A DNA stretch of 64,000 nt from Sphingomonas sp. Y38-1Y (GCF_032391395.1 NZ_CP135916.1:682001-746000), one strand, 5' to 3'. Positions 52,931 through 62,439 are shown, counted from the stretch's first letter. Made by a program: numbers and translations. Notes: generated from the sequence alone by a model not told the origin.

Positions 52931-53112
52931 ACGCCCGATTGGGATAGCTTCGACAGATGAAGTCCGCAGACCGAAGCACCGTCATCGCGCTTACTTGTAT
53001 CTGATACTGTAAGCGGGGGCGGCGATCCCTAGGATCGCTTGCCGAGCTTCACCCGAGCGTGTTCGGGTGAACCTTCGCCGCCTGCGCGGTATGCAAATGA
53101 TCGGTCTACGTA

Positions 53113-53751
53113 ATGAGAAATGTCTTCGAAAGCCCATTCAGGGGCATCGCGCTCGATCGCCTTGCCACCAATCCTAACATTCGCGTCGGGCGTTACAGCT
53201 ACTATTCCGGCTATTATCACGGCCACGGGTTTGATGAGTGCGCCCGTTTCCTCTTGCCGGACGAGGGCGTCGACAAACTCGTAATCGGCTCCTTTTGTTC
53301 GATCGGTTCGGGTGCAGCTTTCATCATGGCTGGAAACCAAGGCCATCGAAACGATTGGATCAGCACCTTTCCTTTCTATTGGATGTCGGAGATCAACGTC
53401 TTTGAGGACGCACAGAACGGCTTCGAACCAGCCGGAGATACGGTTGTCGGTAACGATGTCTGGATCGGCACTGAGGCGGTCATCATGCCGGGCATCAAGA
53501 TCGGAGACGGGGCCGTTATCGGCACACGCGCCTTGGTAACGAAGGACGTCGAGCCCTACGCAATTGTTGGGGGGAATCCCTCGAAGACGCTGCGGATGCG
53601 GTTCGCCGAGGCCGATATTGCTCGTCTCCTGGAAATCCGTTGGTGGGATTGGAGTGATGATGAATTGAGAGCGATCATGCCAATTCTCACCAGTGGCGAC
53701 ATCTCCGCTCTCTATCGTTACTGGAAGACGTTGAACAAGCCGCAGCCATAG
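53113..53751 (+). CDS. catB: type B chloramphenicol O-acetyltransferase (xenobiotic acetyltransferase)
   Basis: 212 residues, the usual CatB length. The conserved sequence [40 protein letters not shown] and the active-site His78 in GNQGHR are intact, as is the hexapeptide region [20 protein letters not shown]. CatB enzymes acetylate chloramphenicol using acetyl-CoA as trimers with a left-handed beta-helix. Copies of the palindromic repeat flank the gene on both sides; no integron or transposase is next to it. Confidence 0.93.
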   Translation: MRNVFESPFRGIALDRLATNPNIRVGRYSYYSGYYHGHGFDECARFLLPDEGVDKLVIGSFCSIGSGAAFIMAGNQGHRNDWISTFPFYWMSEINVFEDAQNGFEPAGDTVVGNDVWIGTEAVIMPGIKIGDGAVIGTRALVTKDVEPYAIVGGNPSKTLRMRFAEADIARLLEIRWWDWSDDELRAIMPILTSGDISALYRYWKTLNKPQP

Positions 53752-53754
53752 CCA

Positions 53755-53835
53755 AAGCGGTTCATGTCCGCTTATGCCCGTCCTGTTGTTCAAACGGGAC
53801 GGGCAACTAACCTGCCCTTAGCGGACATTCGGCCA
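53755..53835. repeat. copy 6 of the GTCCGCTTTC/GAAAGCGGAC repeat family, nested hairpins
   Basis: An outer pair GTCCGCT/AGCGGAC encloses an inner pair GCCCGTCC/GGACGGGC. It lies between convergent catB and the DUF3237 gene and may act as terminator for both. Confidence 0.78.
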
Positions 53836-53864
53836 TCGAGCAGAAGATCATCGTTTTTTGGGTC

Positions 53865-54353
53865 CTAGATCACGCGCCATACCCACAGCTTGATCGCGTT
53901 TGGAAAGCGGGCGCCGGTGCATAGAAAGATGCTGGAGTTCATCCAGTCGTAGCGACCGAGCGGCGCGATGAATTCAGGCACCGTCCGGAAATAGTAGGCG
54001 GCGGGGTCGACGGGGTCGCCCGCCGCCAGCCGCGCCATCACTTCCGCGGGACCATGGCGCAGGCCGCGGTTGCGGATCTGGATCAGCACGCCGTCGTCGG
54101 TCTCGATCGGATAGGTCGCGTCGGCGACGGTGACCTCGTCCGAGCGAAGCACCTGCCAGTCGCTGCCGCCTGCGAGGATGCGGCCGCGGATGCGCGGCCC
54201 CGCCACCGTGCCGGACAGGATGGGGATGATGCGACGCGCGCCGTCCGGTGTTTGACCGATGGGAAGCGGCGCGCCGAGCTCTGCATGCGCCTCGTAGACG
54301 AACTCGAACCCCGGATGGATCGCATCGGCGGGGATGGCGGGGTTGGTCGGCAT
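53865..54353 (-). CDS. DUF3237 domain-containing protein
   Basis: 162 residues. The family pattern is clear: FEFVYEAHAELGAPLPIGQT, then GTVAGPRIRGRILAGGSDWQ, IQIRNRGLRHGPAEVMARL and YYFRTVPEF. DUF3237 proteins form a small barrel of unknown function, often in aromatic-degradation clusters. ATG at 54353 is chosen as the family start; it lies 10 bases after the glycerate kinase stop, so it is the last gene of the operon. Confidence 0.88.
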   Translation of the reverse strand: MPTNPAIPADAIHPGFEFVYEAHAELGAPLPIGQTPDGARRIIPILSGTVAGPRIRGRILAGGSDWQVLRSDEVTVADATYPIETDDGVLIQIRNRGLRHGPAEVMARLAAGDPVDPAAYYFRTVPEFIAPLGRYDWMNSSIFLCTGARFPNAIKLWVWRVI

Positions 54354-54363
54354 CTGGCCTCCG

Positions 54364-55257
54364 TCAGCCGGGGTCATGGTCGCAGGTGAGACCGCTCGCG
54401 CGCACGACATTCTGGTCGATGTCGAGATCGAGCACGATGTCGGCATGGCTCGGCAGCGTCGCGAAGTTGTGGCGCGTCAACCGCTCGTAATGGCTGATGA
54501 AGCGCTTGACCCCCGAATCGTCCATCACCCCCGGCGCGTCCGGCGCCACTGCGCGCAGCTTGTGCTCCTGAAGCAGCCGGTTGCGCGCGACGGCCTCGAA
54601 CGATGGTGGCCGTAGCATCACCAGCCGGTCCAATGGTGCGAACAGCGCCGTGTATGCGGTCGCGAGCGCATCGTTCACATGGCGCCGCCAGCAGCCATCC
54701 GCGTCTTCATCGGCCTCCAGCGCATTCTGGGGATCGGCGAGATCGCGTGCATCCTGCGGCCGGGTGCCGACACACCATCCCTCGAACAGCACGACGTCGA
54801 CCCGGCCGTGGTGCCGCGTCCAATCGGGCGAGGGCAGGCGATCGTCCAATGCCTTGCTGAACCGCGGCATCGCGATGTCGCGCCCGGCGCGCAGCGCGTC
54901 GAGGATGGAGACGCCCAGCGCGACGTCGTGCGTTCCCGGCACGCCGCGCGTCCGCAGCAGCGGGTGAACCTCCTGCGCCAAGCGCTCGCGATCGGATCGG
55001 GGCAGATACAGGTCGTCCAGCGAAAGCGTCACGGTCGACAGGCCGCGCACGGCCAACAGCAGTTCTAGGAAGCGGCAGAGCGTCGACTTGCCGCTCCCCT
55101 GCGCGCCGTTGATGCCGACGATCAGCGGCGATCGTGCGGCCGCGTGCCATTCGGCGATCCGGTCCGCCAGCGGACGCCACCATGTGTCGACCGTCTCGGC
55201 ATAGGCCTGCGGCAAGCGCTCGTCCGCGATCAGGCGATCGATCGCCCCCGCGGTCAC
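54364..55257 (-). CDS. D-glycerate 3-kinase-like P-loop kinase
   Basis: 297 residues. Walker A is GINGAQGSGKSTLC (about residues 48-61), and SLDDLYLPRSDR and VVLFEGWCVGTRP are the remaining motifs of the GLYK/YggS-neighbour kinase family related to phosphoribulokinase. It should phosphorylate D-glycerate to 3-phosphoglycerate with ATP in the cytoplasm. The start is GTG at 55257, overlapping the dehydrogenase stop by 4 bases. In this operon it would feed glycerate into central metabolism. Confidence 0.85.
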   Translation of the reverse strand: MTAGAIDRLIADERLPQAYAETVDTWWRPLADRIAEWHAAARSPLIVGINGAQGSGKSTLCRFLELLLAVRGLSTVTLSLDDLYLPRSDRERLAQEVHPLLRTRGVPGTHDVALGVSILDALRAGRDIAMPRFSKALDDRLPSPDWTRHHGRVDVVLFEGWCVGTRPQDARDLADPQNALEADEDADGCWRRHVNDALATAYTALFAPLDRLVMLRPPSFEAVARNRLLQEHKLRAVAPDAPGVMDDSGVKRFISHYERLTRHNFATLPSHADIVLDLDIDQNVVRASGLTCDHDPG

Positions 55258-56225
55258 AGCGCGTCTTGCGGCGTCCGCCCTGCCGCCCAGTCGTCGAGGT
55301 TCGCCAGCGCGCGCAGGCCCATCGCCTCCCGCGTCTCCCGCGTCGCGCTGCCCAGATGCGGGAGCAGCACGGTGTTGGGCGCCGCGATCAGCCGCGGCGA
55401 CACGTTCGGCTCGCCCGCGAACACGTCCAGCCCCGCCCCGGCAATGCCGCCCGTCTCCAGCGCGTCGATCAGTGCCGCTTCATCCACCACATCGCCGCGC
55501 GCCGTGTTCACGAGGATGGCGTGCGCCGGCATCCGCGCCAGCACCTCCCTGTCGATGATGTTGCGCGTCGCCGCGCCGCCGGGAATGTGCAGCGAGAGGA
55601 TGTCGCTCCGTGCGGCGAGGTCGTGGAGCGAGGCGCAATAGCGAGCCTCGACAGGCGCCGAGGCGGCCTCCGGCGCCGGACGGCGGGCAAAATAGGCGAT
55701 GTTCATGCCGAAGCCGAAGCGCGCGCGCGTCGCCATCGCCTGAGCGATGCGGCCATAGCCGACCAGTCCCAGCGTCTTGTAGCGCAGGCTGGTGCCGAGC
55801 AGATGCGTCGGGCGCCAGCCGGTCCACGCCCCGGCCCGCAACTCCCGCTCGCCCTCTCCGGCGCGGCGCGCGGTCATCAGCATCAGCGTGATGGCGATGT
55901 CGGCAGTGGCATCGGTCAGCACGCCCGGCGTGTTCGACACGATGATTCCGGCCGAATGAGCGGCATCGAGGTCGATATGCTCGAACCCGGCGCCGTAATT
56001 GGCGATCATCCGCACGCGCCGCTGCGGCGCCGTCAGAATGCCAGCGTGCAGGCGATCGGTGATCGTCGGCAGGATCGCGTCATACTCGCCCATCGCGGCA
56101 GTGAGGCGCGCCTCGTCCAACGCCACGTCGTCGGCGTTGAAGGTCGCGTCATAGCGCTCGTTCAGCAGCGCCTCGACCCGCTCGGGCCATTTGCGGGTGA
56201 CGAGGACCCGCAGCTTGTCGGTCAT
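55254..56225 (-). CDS. D-2-hydroxyacid dehydrogenase (glyoxylate/hydroxypyruvate reductase type)
   Basis: 323 residues. NAD(P)-binding motif LGLVGYGRIAQAMATRARFG, catalytic Arg in VNTARGDVVDEAAL, Glu in AGAGLDVFAGEP and His in LPHLGSAT are all in place. Members reduce glyoxylate to glycolate or hydroxypyruvate to D-glycerate. ATG at 56225 is the family start. It lies 10 bases after the dioxygenase gene and overlaps the kinase gene, which fits reduction followed by phosphorylation of a C3 acid. Confidence 0.9.
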   Translation of the reverse strand: MTDKLRVLVTRKWPERVEALLNERYDATFNADDVALDEARLTAAMGEYDAILPTITDRLHAGILTAPQRRVRMIANYGAGFEHIDLDAAHSAGIIVSNTPGVLTDATADIAITLMLMTARRAGEGERELRAGAWTGWRPTHLLGTSLRYKTLGLVGYGRIAQAMATRARFGFGMNIAYFARRPAPEAASAPVEARYCASLHDLAARSDILSLHIPGGAATRNIIDREVLARMPAHAILVNTARGDVVDEAALIDALETGGIAGAGLDVFAGEPNVSPRLIAAPNTVLLPHLGSATRETREAMGLRALANLDDWAAGRTPQDAL

Positions 56226-56235
56226 GGCTTCGCGG

Positions 56236-57150
56236 TCAGTTCGATGGCGTCGACGAGGCGAAATAGGCCGTGAACGGATCGTCGGCCTGCTCCGGCGCAT
56301 CGCCCTCGCGCACCGTGGTGCGCCGCATGTCGCGGCGCTCGTTATAGATGTCGAAGTCGCCGCCGCGGTGCATGGTCGCCAGATTGTCCCAGATGACGAG
56401 GTCGCCGGGCTCGTAGGAAACGCCGAAAGTATATTGCGGCTGGGTGGCGAACTCGATCAGATATTTGATGAGCGCGCGCCCCTCTTCCTTGGGCATGCCG
56501 ACGACGTCCATCGCATGGCTGCCGATATAGATGGCGGTACGGCCGGTCGCTTCCTGCGGCATGATCATCGGCTGAAGCGCCTTGGGCCGGGCGTCGATCT
56601 CTTCCTCCGTCACGGGGAAGCCGGCGAGCAGGCGGGAATACCAGAGCGAATGCTCGGCGGTCAGGGTGCCGATCTTCTCGCGGATGTCGGCCGGCAAGTC
56701 TTCGTAGGCCGAGCGCATGTCCGCGAAATAGGTCAGCCCGCCCTCCTTCGGCGCTTCGTAGCACAGGAGAAGCGAATAGGCCGAGCGCATGGCCATGAAC
56801 GAGGAATCGGTGTGCCAGAGCCGATCGCCCTTCTTGTGCAGCACCATATTCTCATCGACCAGGATTTCGCCCTCGGGCGTCAGGTTGCTGGCGTCGAAGA
56901 TCTCCGGCGTATGCGGATGGCGGCGCGGGCGGTTCTTGACCGCGGGCGCCTTTTCCAGATGGCCGAGATGCCGGCTGAATTCGACATGCCCGACATTGTC
57001 GAAGCCGGTGTTGCGGATGACGCAGACGCCCCAGACGTCCATGGCGGCGCGGATCTCGGCGACGGTGGCGTCACTGAGCGGCTGGCTGAAGTCGATGCCG
57101 GTCAGTTCGGCGCCGAAGCGCGGCGTGATCGGCGTGGCGGTGATGGTCAT
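56236..57150 (-). CDS. TauD/TfdA-family 2-oxoglutarate-dependent dioxygenase
   Basis: 304 residues. The iron ligands are His113 and Asp115 (LWHTDSSF) and His261 (TMHRGGDF). Thr140 (EGGLTYFADMR) and an Arg near 276 (RRDMRRTTV) bind 2-oxoglutarate. The His and Asp numbers and the surrounding sequence correspond closely to TfdA, which cleaves aryloxyacetates to phenols and glyoxylate. The actual substrate is unknown; other TauD members hydroxylate sulfonates or carbon chains. It overlaps the MFS gene by 4 bases (ATGA). Confidence 0.9.
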   Translation of the reverse strand: MTITATPITPRFGAELTGIDFSQPLSDATVAEIRAAMDVWGVCVIRNTGFDNVGHVEFSRHLGHLEKAPAVKNRPRRHPHTPEIFDASNLTPEGEILVDENMVLHKKGDRLWHTDSSFMAMRSAYSLLLCYEAPKEGGLTYFADMRSAYEDLPADIREKIGTLTAEHSLWYSRLLAGFPVTEEEIDARPKALQPMIMPQEATGRTAIYIGSHAMDVVGMPKEEGRALIKYLIEFATQPQYTFGVSYEPGDLVIWDNLATMHRGGDFDIYNERRDMRRTTVREGDAPEQADDPFTAYFASSTPSN

Positions 57151-58574
57151 GATCGCTGTTCCTTGATTGGGTTCGCAGCCCCGGCAACCAGGGGAATTTC
57201 GTCGGTTGAAACGGAAAGCGGCGGCGTCCGTGCTCGGCCGACCCGCGCCAGGAGGACGAGCGCGATCGCGGTCATCAGCGGCGTCGCCGCCAAGAGGACG
57301 AACAACAGCCGCGGCGGCACGTTGGTCGCCAGGAGGTAGCCGCCGAGCAAGGGGGCGAAGATCGACCCGATCTTGGCGATCGAGGTCGCCCAGCCGGCGC
57401 CGTTGGCGCGGATCGAACTGGCGTAAAAAATGCCCGCGATCGAATGCATGCCGACATGGGTGCCGCCGATCACCGCCATGCTGAGCAGCGACAATGCCGC
57501 CAACCCGCCCAGACCGACCGGCGCCAGCCCCATCAGGAGGAGGAGAGGCGCGGCAATCAGCGGATAGACGGCGATCGCGATCGGTCCGAGCCGGTCGGTA
57601 AAGCGCATCAGCAACAGGCCCGACAGCGAGCCGCCGATCGAACTGACCGACATGATCATCGCCGCCTGCGTCCGTGTGAAGCCGACGTCCTCGAAGATGA
57701 TCGGGCCCCAGTTCGACTTGAAATAGACCGCCATCGAGCTGCCGATATAGGCCAGCCACAGCAGCGAGGTGATCCAGCGCAGATCGCCCGCGAAAAGCTC
57801 GCCGAGATGGAATTTGCGCTCGCTGGAGCCACCGGCTTCGTCCGTGACGACGAAGCGATCCTGCGGTCGTGCGTCGAGGCCGGGTGACAGCGCGTTGAGC
57901 GCCGCGACGATCCTTTCGGGTGCCTTGCCCCTGACCGCCAGCCAGCGCGCTGATTCGGGCAGCAACGCGAATAGCACAGGTACCAGCGCCAGCGTCGCGA
58001 CGCCTGCCACCAGGAAGACCGACTGCCAGCCATAGAGCGGCGCCAGCCACACGGTCACGGGCCCGGCGACCACGCCGCCCAGCGTGTAGCCCATCATGAT
58101 GATCGTCACGACAGTGGCGCGGAACCGGCGCGGGACATATTCGATGTTCAGCGCCCAGGCGAGCGGCATCAGGCCGCCCAGCGCGATACCGTTGGCGAAG
58201 CGCAGCGCCATCAGCGCGCGCATATCCGGTGCCATCGCCATCGCGATGCCGGTGGCGCCGAAGGCCGCGACCGCCGCGATGATGATCGGTCGGCGGCCAT
58301 AGCGATCGCCGAGCCAGCCGAACGCGATCCCGCCCAGCATCGCCCCGAAAACACCGGTCGCGAACAGCTCGCCGAGCGAGATGGCGGTCGCCCCGAACCC
58401 GTCGCGCAGATAGGGCGCGACGAACGAGATGACGAGCATGTCGAACCCGTCGAGGAAGGTCACGGTCCATGAGATCGCGACGAGCCGGATGACGAACGCA
58501 TTGATCCGCTGACGCTCGATCACGTCGGTCACCTCGATGGTGACGGGGGGTGTCGATCCCGAAGCGCTCATCAT
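57147..58574 (-). CDS. MFS carrier of the aromatic acid:H+ symporter (AAHS) type
   Basis: 475 residues with 12 predicted helices. The first helix carries FLDGFDMLVISFVAP, the DGxD signature of PcaK/BenK-type carriers, and the loop 2-3 motif is GWLGDRYGRRP. It should import an organic acid into the cytoplasm. It lies 26 bases after the TonB receptor gene and is coupled to the dioxygenase gene, so outer-membrane uptake, inner-membrane uptake and oxidation are encoded in order. Confidence 0.92.
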   Translation of the reverse strand: MMSASGSTPPVTIEVTDVIERQRINAFVIRLVAISWTVTFLDGFDMLVISFVAPYLRDGFGATAISLGELFATGVFGAMLGGIAFGWLGDRYGRRPIIIAAVAAFGATGIAMAMAPDMRALMALRFANGIALGGLMPLAWALNIEYVPRRFRATVVTIIMMGYTLGGVVAGPVTVWLAPLYGWQSVFLVAGVATLALVPVLFALLPESARWLAVRGKAPERIVAALNALSPGLDARPQDRFVVTDEAGGSSERKFHLGELFAGDLRWITSLLWLAYIGSSMAVYFKSNWGPIIFEDVGFTRTQAAMIMSVSSIGGSLSGLLLMRFTDRLGPIAIAVYPLIAAPLLLLMGLAPVGLGGLAALSLLSMAVIGGTHVGMHSIAGIFYASSIRANGAGWATSIAKIGSIFAPLLGGYLLATNVPPRLLFVLLAATPLMTAIALVLLARVGRARTPPLSVSTDEIPLVAGAANPIKEQRS

Positions 58575-58600
58575 CGCTCGTCCTGCGCCGTTCCCGATCC

Positions 58601-61549
58601 CTATGATCCGAAGTGGAAGCGGGCACCGAACTTGAAGGCGCGGCCGACGGGATCGAACAGGATCTGATTGGTGCCGCCCGACGGGCCGGGGATCGCCGGC
58701 GGATCGCGATCGAGCAGGTTGTTGACGGTCGCGAACAGCTGGAACGTGCGTCCGGCGCCTGCCTCGACATTGTAGCGCGCGGTCAGGTCGAGATAGAAGC
58801 GGCCGGGCACGCGATTATTGTCGACGCTGTTGGGCAAGGTCGGCGCATAGCCTTCCTGATCGGGACCGATGAAGTTGGTCCAGTAGATGCCCGACGGGAT
58901 GTAGCGACCGTGACCGGTCAGCTGGAACCCGTCGGTCGACCAGGTCAGCACGCCGTCCAGCACATAGTCGGGCACGCCGGGGATCGTACCCGTGCGAACC
59001 CCGGTCTGGCCTGCTCGATCCACTGCGCCCAGCTGATCGACGGTGGTGAGTTCGCGGGTGATGTTGGCGATGACCTGCGCGCTCAGTTCGCCCAGCGCGC
59101 CGATCGGCTGGCGATACTGCATCTCGATGTCGAAGCCGCTGGTCTTCAGCGCATTCGAATTGAGGATGACGTCTCGCACCTGGGTGATCTGGTTGCTGGC
59201 ATCGCGCGTGATCTGGCTGCAGAAATCGGTCGCGCCCTCCGCGCACCGATTGACCAGCGTCTGCGCGCCCAGCGCGCCGATCGCGCCCTTCACCTGGATG
59301 TCGTAATAGTCGACCGAAAGCTTCAGGCGCCGCAGAAAGCCTGCGCGGGGCGTCAGCACCACGCCGACAGTCAGGCTGTCCGCCTTTTCCGCCTGAAGAT
59401 CGGGGTTGGATCCGGTCAGCACGAACGGATTGGTCTGAAGGCCGTTGTTCTGCGGATCGGACAGGCCGATCGAGCGCAGCGTCTGCGGTCCGAACAGCTC
59501 GAAGATGTTGGGCGCGCGGATATCGCGCGAGCGCGTGCCGCGCAGCCGGATACCGTCGATCGGCTCATAGACCGCGCCGCCCTTCCATGTCGTGACCGCG
59601 CCGCTGGTGCTGTAGTCGGTCCGGCGAACCGCGCCGTTCAGGTCGAGCGAATGACCGATCGGCGAGTCCCGCAAGATCGGAACGGCGATTTCGCCGAACG
59701 CTTCCTTGACAGTCACCGCGCCAGAGAGCGCTGAGCCGTTTAGCGAATAGAAGCCGTTACGCGCCGACACGTCGTCGGCGGTACCGTCGACCGAATCGCG
59801 GCGATACTCGGCACCGACCGCGACTTTCACCGCACCGGCGGGCAATTCGAAAAGATCGCCGCGCAGATCGACACCGGCGACATGCTGTTCGCTGACGGTC
59901 CGCTGGAGGCCGTTGCCGGTGATATAGCCGACCGCGGCCGCGCTGTACCGGCCTTCACCGAAAGGGTTGAACGGTACGCACGCGGGATCGTCGTTGGTGG
60001 TGATCGCGTCGGCGTTCACCCGGCACACGATCTGGCCGTTCGAGCGCACCGCGTCGACCGCCTTCAGGATGTTCGCCTGATTGACGAGATTGGTGGCACG
60101 CTGGGTGAAGTTGGTGCGGCCATATTGATAATAAGCGTTGACCGTCCATTCGGGGCTGAGCTTGGCTTCCATGCCCAGGACGCCGCGATAGGTTTCGGTG
60201 GTCGATGTCGCCTGACCCGGCCCTAGGTCGAACGCCGCCTTGCCCAGGATGAACGATGCCACGCCGTTCGCATCCATCGCGTTGGCGACTTCGGCCGGGA
60301 TGAACGGATTGTCGCGCCTGATCCGGCCCAGCAGCGTGCCGTTAAAGTCACGGAAGATCGCGCCGTCGACCGTGCCCTTGACCCGGCCGTAGGAGCCATC
60401 GGCGGTCAGCGTCACGTCGTCGGTCACCTGCGCGGTCACCGCCGCATAGCTCGACACGCGCTCCACCGGCACCTTGAGGCGCAGGGCGGAGATGAAGCCG
60501 TTACGCCCTTGCCCTTCGCCGCCCAGCATGAACAGCGGGCCGACCAGCGTGCCGTACTGGAACCGGCCCGGCGTGCCGTCAGCCAGGAACTTGGTCCCGC
60601 GCAGCGGATCGGTGGCGGTGGTGCCGATCACCTGACCGGCCGCGTTGTAGGAGCGGTTGATGAGCCCGCCGGGCGTCATCGTCGAGGTGTTGACGCCGCC
60701 GATGATCAGGTTCGCGGGCAGGCCGCCCGCACCCGGCGCCGTGTTGCCAAGGATCAGCGTCTGGCTGTTGCACCAGCTGCGCGTGGTGCAGTTGCCGAGC
60801 CCTTCGAGCGCTTCATACTCGACCGCACCGACCACGTTGATCCGCTCGCCAATTGCGAACCCGCCGGCCACGCTCGCGAACCGGTTGGCGTCGTCGCCGC
60901 GCTCGGAAATGCCGGCGGAAAGGTCGACATCCAATCCGGTTTTCTTGCGATCGAGGATGAAGTTGACCACGCCGGCGACCGCATCCGACCCATAGGCCGC
61001 CGAAGCGCCGCCGGTGACGACATCGGCCGAGCGGACCAGCGAGGAAGGAATGAGGTTGGTATCGACCGACCCCTGCACGGTGCTGGGCACGAAGCGTTTG
61101 CCGTCCACCAGCACCAGCGTGCGCTGCGGGTCGAGGCCGCGAAGGTCGAGGAGGCGCGCGCCGATGTTGCCGCCGAGATTGGCCTGCGCAGCGGGGCCGG
61201 TGGAGGCGCGGAAGCTCGGCAATTGGGTCAGCGCCTCGCCGACATTGTTGATGCCGAGCGCTTCGAGACGCTCCGAGCCGATCGACGTCACCGGCGTCGG
61301 CGCCGTAAAGCCCGAGCCGAGCCGCGTACCGGTGACCACGATGTCTTCCGTGACGCCGCCGGTCGGTTCCGCCTGATCCGCATCGGCCGTCGTGTCGGCG
61401 GGGGTCTGAGCGGTGGTCGACTGGACCGCGGTCGTGGCAGCGTCGGGCGCATCTTGCGCCATGGCGGTGTCGGCAAAGGTCGCCATCATCGCGCAGGCTA
61501 TCGCTGCCCCGCTCACACCGCGTCGCATCAGGTGACTGCTCGGTCGCAT
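58601..61549 (-). CDS. TonB-dependent receptor
   Basis: 982 residues. A signal peptide (SGAAIACAMMATFADTAMAQ) is followed by a Thr/Ala-rich linker and the plug (TEDIVVTGTRLGSGFTAPTP as TonB-box region, GLDPQRTLVLVDGKRFVP, VVTGGASAAYGSDAVAGVVN), then a large barrel ending FKFGARFHFGS. This is the substrate-import type rich in sphingomonads, not a classical siderophore receptor. It is first gene of the operon. A promoter with an embedded operator lies upstream at 61595-61623. Confidence 0.94.
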   Translation of the reverse strand: MRPSSHLMRRGVSGAAIACAMMATFADTAMAQDAPDAATTAVQSTTAQTPADTTADADQAEPTGGVTEDIVVTGTRLGSGFTAPTPVTSIGSERLEALGINNVGEALTQLPSFRASTGPAAQANLGGNIGARLLDLRGLDPQRTLVLVDGKRFVPSTVQGSVDTNLIPSSLVRSADVVTGGASAAYGSDAVAGVVNFILDRKKTGLDVDLSAGISERGDDANRFASVAGGFAIGERINVVGAVEYEALEGLGNCTTRSWCNSQTLILGNTAPGAGGLPANLIIGGVNTSTMTPGGLINRSYNAAGQVIGTTATDPLRGTKFLADGTPGRFQYGTLVGPLFMLGGEGQGRNGFISALRLKVPVERVSSYAAVTAQVTDDVTLTADGSYGRVKGTVDGAIFRDFNGTLLGRIRRDNPFIPAEVANAMDANGVASFILGKAAFDLGPGQATSTTETYRGVLGMEAKLSPEWTVNAYYQYGRTNFTQRATNLVNQANILKAVDAVRSNGQIVCRVNADAITTNDDPACVPFNPFGEGRYSAAAVGYITGNGLQRTVSEQHVAGVDLRGDLFELPAGAVKVAVGAEYRRDSVDGTADDVSARNGFYSLNGSALSGAVTVKEAFGEIAVPILRDSPIGHSLDLNGAVRRTDYSTSGAVTTWKGGAVYEPIDGIRLRGTRSRDIRAPNIFELFGPQTLRSIGLSDPQNNGLQTNPFVLTGSNPDLQAEKADSLTVGVVLTPRAGFLRRLKLSVDYYDIQVKGAIGALGAQTLVNRCAEGATDFCSQITRDASNQITQVRDVILNSNALKTSGFDIEMQYRQPIGALGELSAQVIANITRELTTVDQLGAVDRAGQTGVRTGTIPGVPDYVLDGVLTWSTDGFQLTGHGRYIPSGIYWTNFIGPDQEGYAPTLPNSVDNNRVPGRFYLDLTARYNVEAGAGRTFQLFATVNNLLDRDPPAIPGPSGGTNQILFDPVGRAFKFGARFHFGS

Positions 61550-61594
61550 CGCAAACTTCCTCTCCTTGGGCCTTCTCGCGAGGCCTCGTCAGGA

Positions 61595-61623
61595 TTTATG
61601 TATCAGGGTACATATGCTGTCAA
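61595..61623 (-). promoter_or_regulatory. promoter with embedded palindromic operator, TonB operon
   Basis: On the minus strand TTGACA (61623-61618) and CATAAA (61600-61595) are separated by 17 bases. The palindrome TATGTATCAGGGTACATA (61597-61614) fills the spacer and overlaps the -10 box, where a MarR repressor would block RNA polymerase. Confidence 0.7.
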
Positions 61624-61703
61624 CACGCGCGGTTTGGAGCACGCCGTCGCAGCGCGTAGGATGAACCAGCCCGCGGCGCCGGCATTGAAGTCTTGGGGAT
61701 TGA

Positions 61704-62279
61704 ATGATTTCGGACAGCGACGATCACGCAGGTTCGTTCGGCAACGAGACGCCGCGATACCGCGAGTACTTTCCGGAACGCTCGCGCGACGAGATCGAGT
61801 TTTCGCTCACCCGCATCTTGTCACTGTCGTCGCGCCGGTGGGGTGCGCATGTCGAAAACCGTATGTTGGCGGCCACGGGCGAAACGCGGCCACGGTGGCA
61901 GACGCTGTTCGTCCTCAGCGTTGCAACCCCGCCGGTGACGACATCGCTGCTGTCGAACCGACTGGCGATCCAGTGGCCGCCACTGATCCGCACGCTCAAT
62001 TCACTCGAAGCCGATGGCCTTATCCGCCGCACGCCAAATCCTCACGACAAACGCTCACGCTACATCGAAATCACGCCGGCCGGCCTCGCGGTCGTGGACA
62101 GGGTGCAACCGGCGCTCGCGGAAATCCGTGCGTCAGTGTTCAAGGACATCAGCGAAGACGACATGCGTCACGCGGCGAGGGTCCTGCAATTGATCCTGGC
62201 GGGTGTCGCCAACGCGGAAACCGACCGCGCTTCGCAGCATGGAAAGGTCGAAGATGACCAGGAAAACTCATCGCGATGA
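61704..62279 (+). CDS. MarR-family transcriptional regulator
   Basis: 191 residues. The winged helix-turn-helix is clear: RWQTLFVLSVATPPVTTSLL, then LAIQWPPLIRTLNSLEADGL and the wing RTPNPHDKRSRYIEITPAG. MarR proteins are usually ligand-released repressors. It is divergent from the TonB-dioxygenase operon and separated by 154 bases that contain the candidate operator. The ligand is probably the imported acid or a downstream metabolite. Confidence 0.92.
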   Translation: MISDSDDHAGSFGNETPRYREYFPERSRDEIEFSLTRILSLSSRRWGAHVENRMLAATGETRPRWQTLFVLSVATPPVTTSLLSNRLAIQWPPLIRTLNSLEADGLIRRTPNPHDKRSRYIEITPAGLAVVDRVQPALAEIRASVFKDISEDDMRHAARVLQLILAGVANAETDRASQHGKVEDDQENSSR

Positions 62280-62439
62280 TTGCGCCGGGTCGCGTGCTTG
62301 GACCGTCGCGCCTGACCAAACTCCCGATCAAGCCAGCCGCGTAAATTCATGCAGCATCAGGCGGGGAGTTGCAGAGTAGATACGCGCATCTCGCGACCGG
62401 TGTCGCTACGGACGCCAAGCGCGATCGCGAAGGATCTGA

